Source: Ectopseudomonas oleovorans
GTDB taxonomy: Bacteria > Pseudomonadota > Gammaproteobacteria > Pseudomonadales > Pseudomonadaceae
NCBI RefSeq assembly: GCF_003052605.1
Contig: NZ_QASO01000142.1
Location: forward strand, 19,277-83,276
Reading direction: 5' to 3'
DNA length: 64,000 bases
Of this stretch, positions 9,201 through 16,127 are shown one piece after another. The number at the start of each line of letters is the position of its first letter. Position 1 is the stretch's first letter. The notes under the pieces were generated by a model. The model was given only the letters and a program-made list of their open reading frames with translations, was not told where the DNA came from and did not search any database. Both the position numbers and the translations under genes were made by a program.

Positions 9201-9720
9201 GTGGCAACAGCTCAACGGCCTGATCGGCTCGGCCGACGGCGCCAAGTTCCGCAAGTTCGCCCAGGGCCTGACCCTCGATCATCTGATCCACCTGGCCAAT
9301 CGCCAACTGACGCGTCTGCACGGGCGTTACCAGTTGGCGCGCAAGGGTAGCGGCGAACTCGAGCTGGAGGTCTGCGACACCTGGCAGGCTGATGTGGCAC
9401 GCGACTGCCGCACGCTGTCCGGTGGCGAGAGTTTCCTGGTCAGCCTGGCGTTGGCCCTGGCGCTGTCGGATCTGGTCAGCCACAAGACCAGCATCGACTC
9501 GCTGTTTCTCGACGAAGGCTTCGGCACCCTCGATGGCGAGACGCTGGAGGTGGCGCTGGACGCGCTGGATAACCTCAACGCCAGCGGCAAGACCATCGGC
9601 GTGATCAGCCATGTCGAGGCAATGAAGGAACGCATTCCGGTGCAGTTACGGGTACACAAGGGCGTTGGCCTGGGTTACAGCCGGCTCGACGCACGTTTTG
9701 CAGTCAAAGAAGGGGCATGA
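6286..9720 (+). CDS. sbcC: Exonuclease subunit SbcC
   Basis: This 1144-aa SMC/Rad50-type ATPase has Walker A GPTGAGKTTLLDGI near residue 37, two very long Gln/Ala/Leu-rich coiled-coil arms, a zinc-hook CPLC near residue 548, the ABC signature LSGGESFLVSLALAL near 1043 and Walker B SLFLDEGFGTLD near 1067. With SbcD it forms the MRN-like nuclease that opens DNA hairpins and protein-blocked ends. sbcD is not upstream: the IS630/Wadjet region lies there. Its stop overlaps the next gene's ATG. Without a visible ribosome site or promoter its expression may depend on sequence in the gap. Confidence 0.95.
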   Translation: MKIISLRLKNLNSLKGEWKIDFAAEPFAGSGLFAITGPTGAGKTTLLDGICLALYHRTPRMSTLSASGNELMTRHTADCLAEVEFEVKGQGYRAFWSQRRARDKVDGALQAPKVELARIADGEILTDKIREKESLTAELTGLDFERFTKSMLLAQGGFAAFLEANANQRAELLEELTGTEVYGQISQQVYERTKAAEQALNLLKSRAQGMELLDEAQRAELQAEQQRLSLEESPLLARQQALQAQRRWREALQQAEQQREQARLGLQQAQQARNEAAGELQRLAASEPAARLQPLYLAWQQAQQDRQQAQQVLDDLHQQQRHSAEREHQQLWLASRYAQQSASLRHEELQRLAGQRETLHARMSTAPQRERLGELLGSWRVQFDQRGQLLKEQQALHARMAQEGEQLAALQQQRDQLGVQQADALKRLEDARASEARQQSELQVLLGEGDEAGLRQRWQQLQVQGRVLDRLEQLAQSREQTAAQVAELTPRLAQLQQQHTRKNDEITGLRERYKALKQQQADKEKLLEQEQRIQDLEAYRAQLQPGEACPLCGSHEHPAVSQYQALNVSATRQALEQCRNELAQLESQGGTLRDELTRLVTQIAQVQQQLEQASQQAAQQDAQWQQQLIEQALQISDGAALRELQRQHEQSLTHLQTRLALVETGQAQLAQARGAREVAERALADAQQRLALLARDEENLQARQAEQGQDLQRLQQALRRHEQMLLSSLEGFAVELPSDAGLWLDEQEQAWRDWQQAQAQDQQLQEQQREAQRLLADAETQAGHWQQRWQDEGALTLAEPEPSAQPQLALNEAANSLASAQRESDALRGREQSQQTLLLQLQQRSSEAEQHWLTALTGSPFSDLAAFLAALLDEGERERLAALQARVERALTEASTLLAAADAHLQQLSATPQTELALGELDEQLQVLQSELRALSQRQGELRAQLQADETRRSSQQSLFAEISAQESEQRLWQQLNGLIGSADGAKFRKFAQGLTLDHLIHLANRQLTRLHGRYQLARKGSGELELEVCDTWQADVARDCRTLSGGESFLVSLALALALSDLVSHKTSIDSLFLDEGFGTLDGETLEVALDALDNLNASGKTIGVISHVEAMKERIPVQLRVHKGVGLGYSRLDARFAVKEGA

Positions 9721-10265
9721 CGATGTTGATGCGAGCGAAGGATTCCACCCTGCTGGTGATCGACCTGCAGGAACGCCTGTTGCCCGCCATCGATGGCGGC
9801 GCGGCGGTGGTCGAGCATGCCACTTGGCTGGTACGCGTGGCGCAGCGCCTGCAGGTGCCGGTGATCGCCACCGAGCAATATCCCAAGGGGCTGGGCTACA
9901 CCGAGCCGGCCCTGCATGAACTGCTGCCGGGCGATGGCCTGCGCGAGAAGATTCATTTTTCTGCCACGGCCGGGGCCGGGGTGTTCGATTTGCCCGGTGG
10001 CGAGCGCCAGCAGTTCATCGTTTGCGGCACGGAAACCCATGTTTGCGTGCTGCAGACGGTAATGGGCCTGTTGGCGGCCGGGCGTGAGGTATTCGTGGTG
10101 GATGAAGCCGTCGGCTCACGCCGCCCGCGCGACAAGGCGCTGGGCCTGGGGCGCATGGAGCGTGCCGGGGCGGTGATCGTGTCGCGTGAGATGGTCGCCT
10201 TCGAGTGGCTGGAACAGGCTGGCACCGAGCTGTTTCGCGAGGTCAGCAAGGGCTTTATTCGCTGA
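9717..10265 (+). CDS. Isochorismatase-family cysteine hydrolase
   Basis: The 182-aa protein has the family's catalytic set: Asp in VIDLQERL (about residue 16), Lys in REKIHFS (about 80) and Cys in CGTETHVCV (about 109), plus the TETHVC loop. Members hydrolyse amides or vinyl ethers; YcaC-like cytosolic hydrolases are the nearest type by feel, but the substrate cannot be read from sequence. ATG at 9717 overlaps the sbcC stop (ATGA), so it is probably cotranslated; ATGs at 9723 and 9729 are alternatives. Confidence 0.85.
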   Translation: MTMLMRAKDSTLLVIDLQERLLPAIDGGAAVVEHATWLVRVAQRLQVPVIATEQYPKGLGYTEPALHELLPGDGLREKIHFSATAGAGVFDLPGGERQQFIVCGTETHVCVLQTVMGLLAAGREVFVVDEAVGSRRPRDKALGLGRMERAGAVIVSREMVAFEWLEQAGTELFREVSKGFIR

Positions 10266-10283
10266 TCATTGACTGCTCATTTG

Positions 10284-10352
10284 GGTCCCCGCCTTCGCGG
10301 GGATGACGGCTGTCTGGAGTTCTCATCATTCCCGCGCTGGCGGGAATCCAGG
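10284..10352. repeat. REP-like inverted repeats
   Basis: Two hairpins, GTCCCCGCCTTCGCGGGGAT and CATTCCCGCGCTGGCGGGAAT, lie between the hydrolase gene and the convergent truncated gene. They are typical Pseudomonas intergenic palindromes and could stop transcription or protect mRNA ends. Confidence 0.6.
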
Positions 10353-10368
10353 CGCCACGTTTTTTCGG

Positions 10369-10923
10369 TTATGGCGCGGCATCTTCCGGCCCGGGTTGGT
10401 AGTGGCCAGCCTGCAGGTCGTCGAAGTACTTCTGGTAACGACCGTCGTCGCGGAATTGTTGCAGGCGAGCGTTGAAACGTTCGCGTAGCGCTTCGCTCTG
10501 CGCCAGGCGCTTGGGCAGCATCAGGTAACTGCGATTGACCAGCAGCGGTTTGGGGTGGTGGGTGATGCGCTCGGCATCGGCGCTGGAGAACTCGTGACGC
10601 AGCGCGGCGTAGCCGACGTTGAGCTCCTGCGGGTAGAGCACCACGCGCTCCTTGAGCAGCTTCTCGAAGTTCTGCCGGTCGCTGGACACTCGTTCGATGC
10701 GCACCTTGCCTTTGGCGAGAAAGGCATCGAATGCCGGCCCGTAGCTGTATTCCAGGCCGCCGCCGAGGGTCATGCCGCTGAGGTCATCGAAGTGCAGCCA
10801 GTCGAAGGGCTGCGTTTTCAGGTGAAAGAACACGAGCTGTTCATCGAGCAGGGCGTCGCTGAGCATGGCCGTGGCCGGGCTTTGGCTGGCGCTGGGCGGC
10901 TGGTTGCCCTGGTAGGGCGAGCA
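10369..10923 (-). pseudogene. Truncated solute-binding protein (SBP_bac_3-like), 3' part
   Basis: The last 165 codons or so (from about 10866) read as the C-terminal lobe of a periplasmic amino-acid-type binding protein: DALLDEQLVFFHLK, then a hinge, KPLLVNRSYLMLPKR, and a C-terminal LRERFNARLQQFRDDGRYQKYF helix. Such proteins are about 240-260 aa with a signal peptide; no first lobe or signal sequence is present. Upstream, the frame runs through a palindromic repeat (10924-10993) and then into nonsense opposite rlmF. The 5' half seems deleted, so no functional product is expected. Confidence 0.7.
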
Positions 10924-10993
10924 GTGCGCACGGCACATCCTGCGGCCCAACCCGGTATCAACGTCGCCTCCGGGTAGGGTACGCCGTGCGCAC
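10924..10993. repeat. 70-bp palindromic repeat with GTGCGCACGGC ends
   Basis: GTGCGCACGGC at 10924-10934 and its exact complement at 10983-10993 enclose about 48 bp. The element lies at the truncation point of the binding-protein gene and 10 bp from the rlmF stop. Confidence 0.55.
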
Positions 10994-11002
10994 CAGTAGG
11001 TC

Positions 11003-12004
11003 TCAGCGCCAGCGGCTGTCGCGCCAGGCGCAGCGGGCTTGTCCGTCCTTGAACGTCCAGGCCACCAGGCGGCTCTGCTTCTGACCCTGAGACATGCCGA
11101 GGATGCGTACCTCGACCGCACCGGCCCTGGCCAGCCAGCCTTGCAGCAGTTCAACGTTACCGCCTTTCGATACCAGGCTGCTGAACCACAGCACCTGCTC
11201 GGCGACCTGCGCGCTTTCGCTGGCCATGCGCTTGAGAAAGGCGGCCTCGCCACCGGGGCACCACAGCTCGGCCGCCTGCCCGCCGAAGTTGAGTACCGGT
11301 AACTGGCGTTTGGGGTCGAGCTTGCCGAGGTTGCGCCATTTGCGCATGCTGCCGCTGGTGGCCTCGGCGGCGCTGGCGTGGAAGGGCGGGTTGCACAGGG
11401 TCAGGTCGATACGCTCCTCGCTGCCCAGCAGGCCGAGGAAGATATGCTCGGGATTGGCCTGCAGGCGCAGTTCGATACCACTGGCCAGTTGCGGGTTGGC
11501 GGTGACGATGGCCCGCGCCGAGGCCAGCGCGGCCGGGGCGATATCGGCGCCGATAAAGTGCCAGGCGTACTCGCAATGGCCGATCAATGGGTAGATGCAG
11601 TTGGCCCCGACGCCGATATCCAGCGCGTACACTCTGGCGCCGCGAGGTATTTGCCCATCATTGTCGGTCGCCAGCAGATCGGCGAGGTTGTGCAAATAGT
11701 CGGCGCGACCGGGAATCGGCGGGCACAGGTAGCCGTCGGGTATGTCCCAGTGACGGATGCCGTAGTACTGCGCCAGCAGCGCGCGATTGAACACCTTGAC
11801 CGCCGCCGGGTTGGCGAAGTCGATGCTGGGTTTGCCATAGGGGTTGGTGATCACGAACTGGCCCAGCTCGGGGCTGGCCTTGATCAGCGCGGGAAAATCG
11901 TAACGCCCCTGGTGACGGTTGCGTGGGTGCAACTGGCCCTTGCTTGGTGCAGTCTTTACAGCGGCAGGGGCAGGTTTGCGCGGGCGTTTAGGTGGCTTGG
12001 GCAT
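11003..12004 (-). CDS. rlmF: 23S rRNA (adenine-1618-N6)-methyltransferase RlmF
   Basis: The product is 333 aa from ATG 12004: a basic Pro/Lys N-terminus, then NRHQGRYDFPALIKASPEL, a SAM-binding ALDIGVGANCIYPLIG motif and the NPPF adenine-methyltransferase motif (LTLCNPPFHAS). This matches RlmF/YbiN, which methylates A1618 of 23S rRNA in ribosome assembly. The frame is open to 12061, but the extra 19 residues look unlike the family. It is monocistronic, with repeats on both sides. Confidence 0.93.
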   Translation of the reverse strand: MPKPPKRPRKPAPAAVKTAPSKGQLHPRNRHQGRYDFPALIKASPELGQFVITNPYGKPSIDFANPAAVKVFNRALLAQYYGIRHWDIPDGYLCPPIPGRADYLHNLADLLATDNDGQIPRGARVYALDIGVGANCIYPLIGHCEYAWHFIGADIAPAALASARAIVTANPQLASGIELRLQANPEHIFLGLLGSEERIDLTLCNPPFHASAAEATSGSMRKWRNLGKLDPKRQLPVLNFGGQAAELWCPGGEAAFLKRMASESAQVAEQVLWFSSLVSKGGNVELLQGWLARAGAVEVRILGMSQGQKQSRLVAWTFKDGQARCAWRDSRWR

Positions 12005-12114
12005 GAACGGGCATCGACGAGTCGGGCGCGCGATTTTCCCATAGTCGGGCCAGGCACGCACTGCATTCGGGACAAGGGAAGCTGGTGCGCGCGGTGCCTC
12101 TTACGTTTCTGCTC

Positions 12115-12179
12115 TTGTAGGAGCCCGCTTGCGGGCGATCAGCGGTAGCGGATGATCGCTGGCAAGTCAGCTCCTACAG
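12115..12179. repeat. REP element between rlmF and the SLC13 gene
   Basis: TGTAGGAGCCCGCTTGCGGGCGA is followed by an inverted partner ending in CTCCTACAG. The right arm supplies the TAG stop codon of the minus-strand permease gene. Confidence 0.75.
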
Positions 12180-14003
12180 CGGAAAGATCAGCGGCACCAG
12201 CAGCACGCTGACCATCATCACCAGCAGGGTGAAGGGCACGCCGATGCGCACGAAGTCGCCGAAACGGTACTGGCCGGGACCGAGCACCAGGGTATTCACT
12301 GGCGAGGAGATCGGCGTCATGAAGGCGGCCGAGGCAGCCAGGGCCACGGTCATGGCGAAGGGCAGGGGCGACACATCCAGCGCCTGCGCCGTGGCGATGG
12401 CCACCGGGGCCATCAGTACCGCCGTGGCTGTGTTGGAAATGAACAGGCCAATCACCGCGGTAAGCACGAACAGGCTGGCCAGGATTAGATGCGGCCCGGC
12501 ATCGCCCAGGCCGCCCACCAGGCCCTGCACGGCCAGCTCGACGCCGCCGGTCTGCTGCAAGGCCTGGGCGAAAGGCAGCATGCCGACGATAAGAATCAGC
12601 GTCGGCCAGTGGATGGCGCGGTAGGCGCTGTCCAGGTCGATACAGCGAAACGCGCCCATCAGCAGGCAGGCAATAAGTGCGGCCTGTACGTTGGGCACCA
12701 AGCCGAAAACCATCAGCACGACCATCACTGCCAGGCTGAGCAATGCGTAGGGCGCCTTGCGTGCGGCAGGCGCCACCTCGGCCACTTCCGCCGGCAGGCT
12801 GAGCACCAGAAAGTCGCGGCTCAGACCCTGAAGGCGGTGGATGTCGCGCCAGGCGCCGGCCACCAGCAGGGTGTCGGAGGCCTTGAGTTTTTCGTCCACC
12901 AGCACGCCTTCCAGCGCCTGGCCCTGACGGCGCAGGCCGACCACGTTGAGCTTGTGCCGCGAGCGAAAGCCCAGTTCCTGAATCGTTTTGCCGGGTAGTT
13001 GCGACTCCGGCGGCAGCGCCACTTCGGCCAAGCCCAGTTCATGGGCGTGCAGGCTGAAATACGAATGCGCCAGCGGCATGGGCTCCAGGCCCAGCGCCTG
13101 GTAGCTGCCGAGCAGGCCGATGGTGGGGCTGGCTATATCCACCAGCAGCACATCGCCTGGTTCCAGCTGGGTGTTGCCGCTGGCCATCAGCAGCAGGGTA
13201 CGCAGGCGCTGGCGACGTTCGACAGCGATGACGTTGATGCCGTGTTCGCGGCGCAGTTGCAGTTCGTTGAGCACCTGATTGGCCAGGGGCGAGTCGGCGC
13301 GCACCTGCAGGCGTCGCTCGCGCTCACCCAGGCGATAGCGCTCGGCCAGATCGGCCAGAGTCAGGTGTGGCGGTTCGTTGTTGCCTCCTGCTTCGCTGCG
13401 CACAAGCCAGCGGCGCGCCAGCAGCATGTAGCCGATACCGAGCAGCAGCACGGTGAGGCCGATGGGGGTAAAGGCGAAAAAGTCGAAACCCTCCAGCCCG
13501 GCACGGCGCAGTTCGGCATGCACCACCAGGTTGGGCGGGGTGGCCACCAGGGTCAGCATGCCGCTGATCAGCCCGGCGAAGGCCAGCGGCATCATCAGGC
13601 GTGCCGGAGCAATGCGCAGGCGGGCGGCGACGCCAAGTACCACCGGGATGAAGATCGCCACCACGCCGGTGGAACTCATCACCGAGCCGAGCCCGGCCAC
13701 GGCCAACATCAGCAGAATCAGCAGGCGCGTCTCGCTGCTGCCGGCCTTGGTCACCAGCCAGTCGCCCAGGCGGTAGGCGATGCCGGTGCGCACCAGACCG
13801 TCGCCGATGACGAACAGCGCGGCAATCAGGATGACGTTGGCGTCGCTGAAACCGGCCAGGGTCTGTTGCAGGTCGAGTACGCCGGTCAGCGGCAGGGCGA
13901 CCAGCACCAGCAGGGCGACCACGTCCATGCGTGGCTTGCCGATGATGAAGAGGGTGACGGCGCCGGCCAGCAGGCCCAGCACCCAGAGCAGGTCAGGATT
14001 CAT
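12174..14003 (-). CDS. SLC13-family permease with two TrkA-C (RCK_C) domains
   Basis: This 609-aa inner-membrane protein has an N-terminal hydrophobic block (about residues 1-195), including the SSTGVVAIFIP helix-hairpin and ATPPNLVV motif of DASS/CitMHS-type anion transporters. A soluble middle (about 205-395) holds two TrkA-C repeats, and a second block (about 405-609) has NTATAVLMAPVA and SPVNTLVLGPG. Such proteins move dicarboxylates or inorganic anions such as sulfate with sodium; the substrate is unknown. The minus strand runs into a REP element whose end provides the stop codon. Confidence 0.88.
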   Translation of the reverse strand: MNPDLLWVLGLLAGAVTLFIIGKPRMDVVALLVLVALPLTGVLDLQQTLAGFSDANVILIAALFVIGDGLVRTGIAYRLGDWLVTKAGSSETRLLILLMLAVAGLGSVMSSTGVVAIFIPVVLGVAARLRIAPARLMMPLAFAGLISGMLTLVATPPNLVVHAELRRAGLEGFDFFAFTPIGLTVLLLGIGYMLLARRWLVRSEAGGNNEPPHLTLADLAERYRLGERERRLQVRADSPLANQVLNELQLRREHGINVIAVERRQRLRTLLLMASGNTQLEPGDVLLVDIASPTIGLLGSYQALGLEPMPLAHSYFSLHAHELGLAEVALPPESQLPGKTIQELGFRSRHKLNVVGLRRQGQALEGVLVDEKLKASDTLLVAGAWRDIHRLQGLSRDFLVLSLPAEVAEVAPAARKAPYALLSLAVMVVLMVFGLVPNVQAALIACLLMGAFRCIDLDSAYRAIHWPTLILIVGMLPFAQALQQTGGVELAVQGLVGGLGDAGPHLILASLFVLTAVIGLFISNTATAVLMAPVAIATAQALDVSPLPFAMTVALAASAAFMTPISSPVNTLVLGPGQYRFGDFVRIGVPFTLLVMMVSVLLVPLIFPL

Positions 14004-14035
14004 CGTACTTCCCAGGAGATATGGGACGAATTATC

Positions 14036-14332
14036 TCAGGGATAACCGAGCGTGGTTTTGATCTGCTGCAGGTTGGCGGCAATCCAGCGTTTGTCGATCG
14101 GCCCCCAGTCGCGAATCTGGTAGTGACCGGCGTTGTTGCGTTCGCCCTCGTTCTGCTCGAATTGGCAGTCGATATCCAGCTCGGAAAGGGCGGCCAGGGT
14201 GTCCTGCGCGGTGCGCCTGGGCATGCCGGTAACGTCCATCAGTGCCGGCACACTGACGGCCTGGCCGCTGTCGATCAGCCAGGCCACGTAGAGGCGACGG
14301 TAGAAGCTGGTGCGGGTCTTGCTCGTCTGCAT
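14036..14332 (-). CDS. Small winged-helix DNA-binding protein
   Basis: The 98-aa product has a helix-turn-helix at about residues 24-50 (SVPALMDVTGMPRRTAQDTLAAL) and a conserved-looking C-terminal GHYQIRDWGPIDKRWI. AAGGA six bases before the ATG supports the start. It looks like the short winged-helix regulators common in Pseudomonas. It lies just upstream of the SLC13 gene on the same strand (33 bp) and may be cotranscribed, but the target is unknown. Confidence 0.7.
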   Translation of the reverse strand: MQTSKTRTSFYRRLYVAWLIDSGQAVSVPALMDVTGMPRRTAQDTLAALSELDIDCQFEQNEGERNNAGHYQIRDWGPIDKRWIAANLQQIKTTLGYP

Positions 14333-14478
14333 GAGAAGTCCTTATGCGTTGATCCTCGCCACCGAAGCCGGCGAATGGCCTGAGCATATAGCCGCTGGCA
14401 CCGTTGAGGTAGCCCCGCATGCCAGGCCGTCAGCCAATGCAGAGGTGCCGGGCGTTCGGCGGCGTCAGTGCGTATGAC

Positions 14479-15909
14479 TCAAACGGCCGTTTGCACCCTG
14501 GGTGGCAGCAGATAGGCGAGGGCGATGGCCAGCACCGGCATGATCAGGTTGAAGAAGCAGTACGGCAGGTAGCTTAGCGTTGCCACGCCCAGTGTGGCGG
14601 CCATGTAGGCGCCGCAAGTGTTCCACGGCACCAGCACCGAGGTCAGGGTGCCGCCGTCTTCCAGCGCGCGTGACAGGCTGGTCGGCGCCAGGCCGCGTTT
14701 CTCGTATTCGGCACGGTACATGCGTCCCGGCAGCACCAGGGCGATGTACTGGTCGGCGGTAATGATGTTGGTGCCGATAGTGGTGGTGATGGTGCTGGCG
14801 ACCAGGCCGCTGTTGCTGCGTACCAAACGCAGTGCGCTTTGCAGCAGGCGTTGCAGCAGGTCGAGGCGCTCCAGTACGCCACCGAAGCACATGGCGCAGA
14901 TGATCAGCCAGACGGTGGTGAGCATGCTGGCCATGCCGCCCTTGGACAGCAGGCCATCGAGTTCGGCGTTGCCGCTGGCCGACGCGTAGCCGGCGAACAG
15001 CGCAGTCCATACCGTTTTCAGTGGCGCCAGGACGCCGGCTTGTGGGTCAGCCAGGCGCGCCATCACTTCTGGCTGGAACACTATGGCGAATACGGCGCCG
15101 AGCAGGGCGGCGAGAAACACCGCCGGGAAGGCGGCCCACTGGCGCACCGCGAGCAGCAGCAGGAAGGCCACCGGCAGCAGCAGGTGCCAGCCGAGCTTGA
15201 ACTGTGCCTCCAGCGCGCTCAGCACCTCGGCGATACGACTGGTGTCATGTTCGGCGCTGGCCTGCTGGCCGAGGGTGAAGAAGATCGCCAGGGCGATCAG
15301 CAACGCCGGCACCGTGGTACGCAGCATGTTGCGGATATGCGCGAACAGGTCGGCGCCGGCTGCCGCTGGCGCCAGGTTGGTGGTGTCCGATAGTGGCGAC
15401 AGCTTGTCGCCGAAGTAGGCGCCGGAAATGATCGCCCCGGCGGTGATCGCCGGGTCCAGGCCCAACCCGGCCGCCACGCCCATCAGGCCGATGCCGAGGG
15501 TGCCGGCCACCGTCCACGAGCTGCCGATGGACAGCGCGGTGAGCGCGCAGATCAGGCAACTGGTGAGGTAGAAGTACTCGGCGCTGATCAGCTTCAGGCC
15601 CAGCCAGATCATGGTCGGCACCGTGCCGGCGAGAATCCAGGTGCCGATCAGCGCGCCGACCGCCAGCAGGATCAGGTTGGCCTTCATCGCCATATGGATG
15701 CCGGCGAGGATGCCTTCCTCGATCTCGGCCCAGCGCAGGCCGTTCTTCAGGCCGACCAGGCCGGCGACGAAGGCGGCGCTCATCAGGGCGATCTGGTTCG
15801 GGCCGCTGGAGGAGGCGTCACCAAACAGGTAAACGGAGAGGCTGAGCAGCACGACGAGCACGCCAATTGGCAGCAAGGCGTCGAGCAGGGAAGGGGCGCG
15901 GGCGGTCAT
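14479..15909 (-). CDS. nhaC: Na+/H+ antiporter NhaC family
   Basis: About 12 hydrophobic segments over 476 aa, with NhaC-type motifs SIGSSWTVAGTLGIGLMG and GAYFGDKLSPLSDTTNLA near residues 135-185 and a late VPWNTCGAYMAATLG. The family exchanges cytoplasmic sodium for protons; some members act on malate/lactate, so the substrate is inferred. I chose ATG 15909 (MTARAPSLLDALLP); an in-frame GTG-type extension to 15936 adds nine residues. Monocistronic on the minus strand. Confidence 0.85.
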   Translation of the reverse strand: MTARAPSLLDALLPIGVLVVLLSLSVYLFGDASSSGPNQIALMSAAFVAGLVGLKNGLRWAEIEEGILAGIHMAMKANLILLAVGALIGTWILAGTVPTMIWLGLKLISAEYFYLTSCLICALTALSIGSSWTVAGTLGIGLMGVAAGLGLDPAITAGAIISGAYFGDKLSPLSDTTNLAPAAAGADLFAHIRNMLRTTVPALLIALAIFFTLGQQASAEHDTSRIAEVLSALEAQFKLGWHLLLPVAFLLLLAVRQWAAFPAVFLAALLGAVFAIVFQPEVMARLADPQAGVLAPLKTVWTALFAGYASASGNAELDGLLSKGGMASMLTTVWLIICAMCFGGVLERLDLLQRLLQSALRLVRSNSGLVASTITTTIGTNIITADQYIALVLPGRMYRAEYEKRGLAPTSLSRALEDGGTLTSVLVPWNTCGAYMAATLGVATLSYLPYCFFNLIMPVLAIALAYLLPPRVQTAV

Positions 15910-16027
15910 GGGTGTTCCGGGGGATTGATCAAACAAGGGGTAGAGGCCGTGGCGGCGCTCTTATGAAAAGGCCAAGTCTATTGTTGGACGGGCTTTGCGA
16001 GGGCGGCTCAATTGAGGCGCAGTATCG

Positions 16028-16045
16028 ATTGTGGGCTGAAGCCCA
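16028..16045. repeat. Short palindrome in the nhaC-valS gap
   Basis: GATTGTGGGCTGAAGCCCACC holds a 7-bp stem (GTGGGCT/AGCCCAC). It is a common Pseudomonas intergenic hairpin. The remaining 15937-16072 shows no gene. Confidence 0.4.
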
Positions 16046-16072
16046 CCCTACGAGCTGGGCTGACGGCCTTCC

Positions 16073-16106
16073 CAAAAAAACAAACCCGCGCCGGTTGGGG
16101 CGCGGG
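16073..16106 (-). terminator. Rho-independent terminator of valS
   Basis: On the minus strand CCCGCGCC/GGCGCGGG forms a GC-rich stem followed by TTTGTTTTTTT, 20 bp after the valS stop. Confidence 0.85.
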
Positions 16107-16127
16107 TCTGTGGGTGTCGCGCGGTGA

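Noticed and set aside
10924..11253. Extension of the 10369 reading frame to a 294-aa protein
   Set aside because: The first 120 or so codons lie antisense to rlmF and in a palindromic repeat and do not resemble a binding protein or signal peptide.
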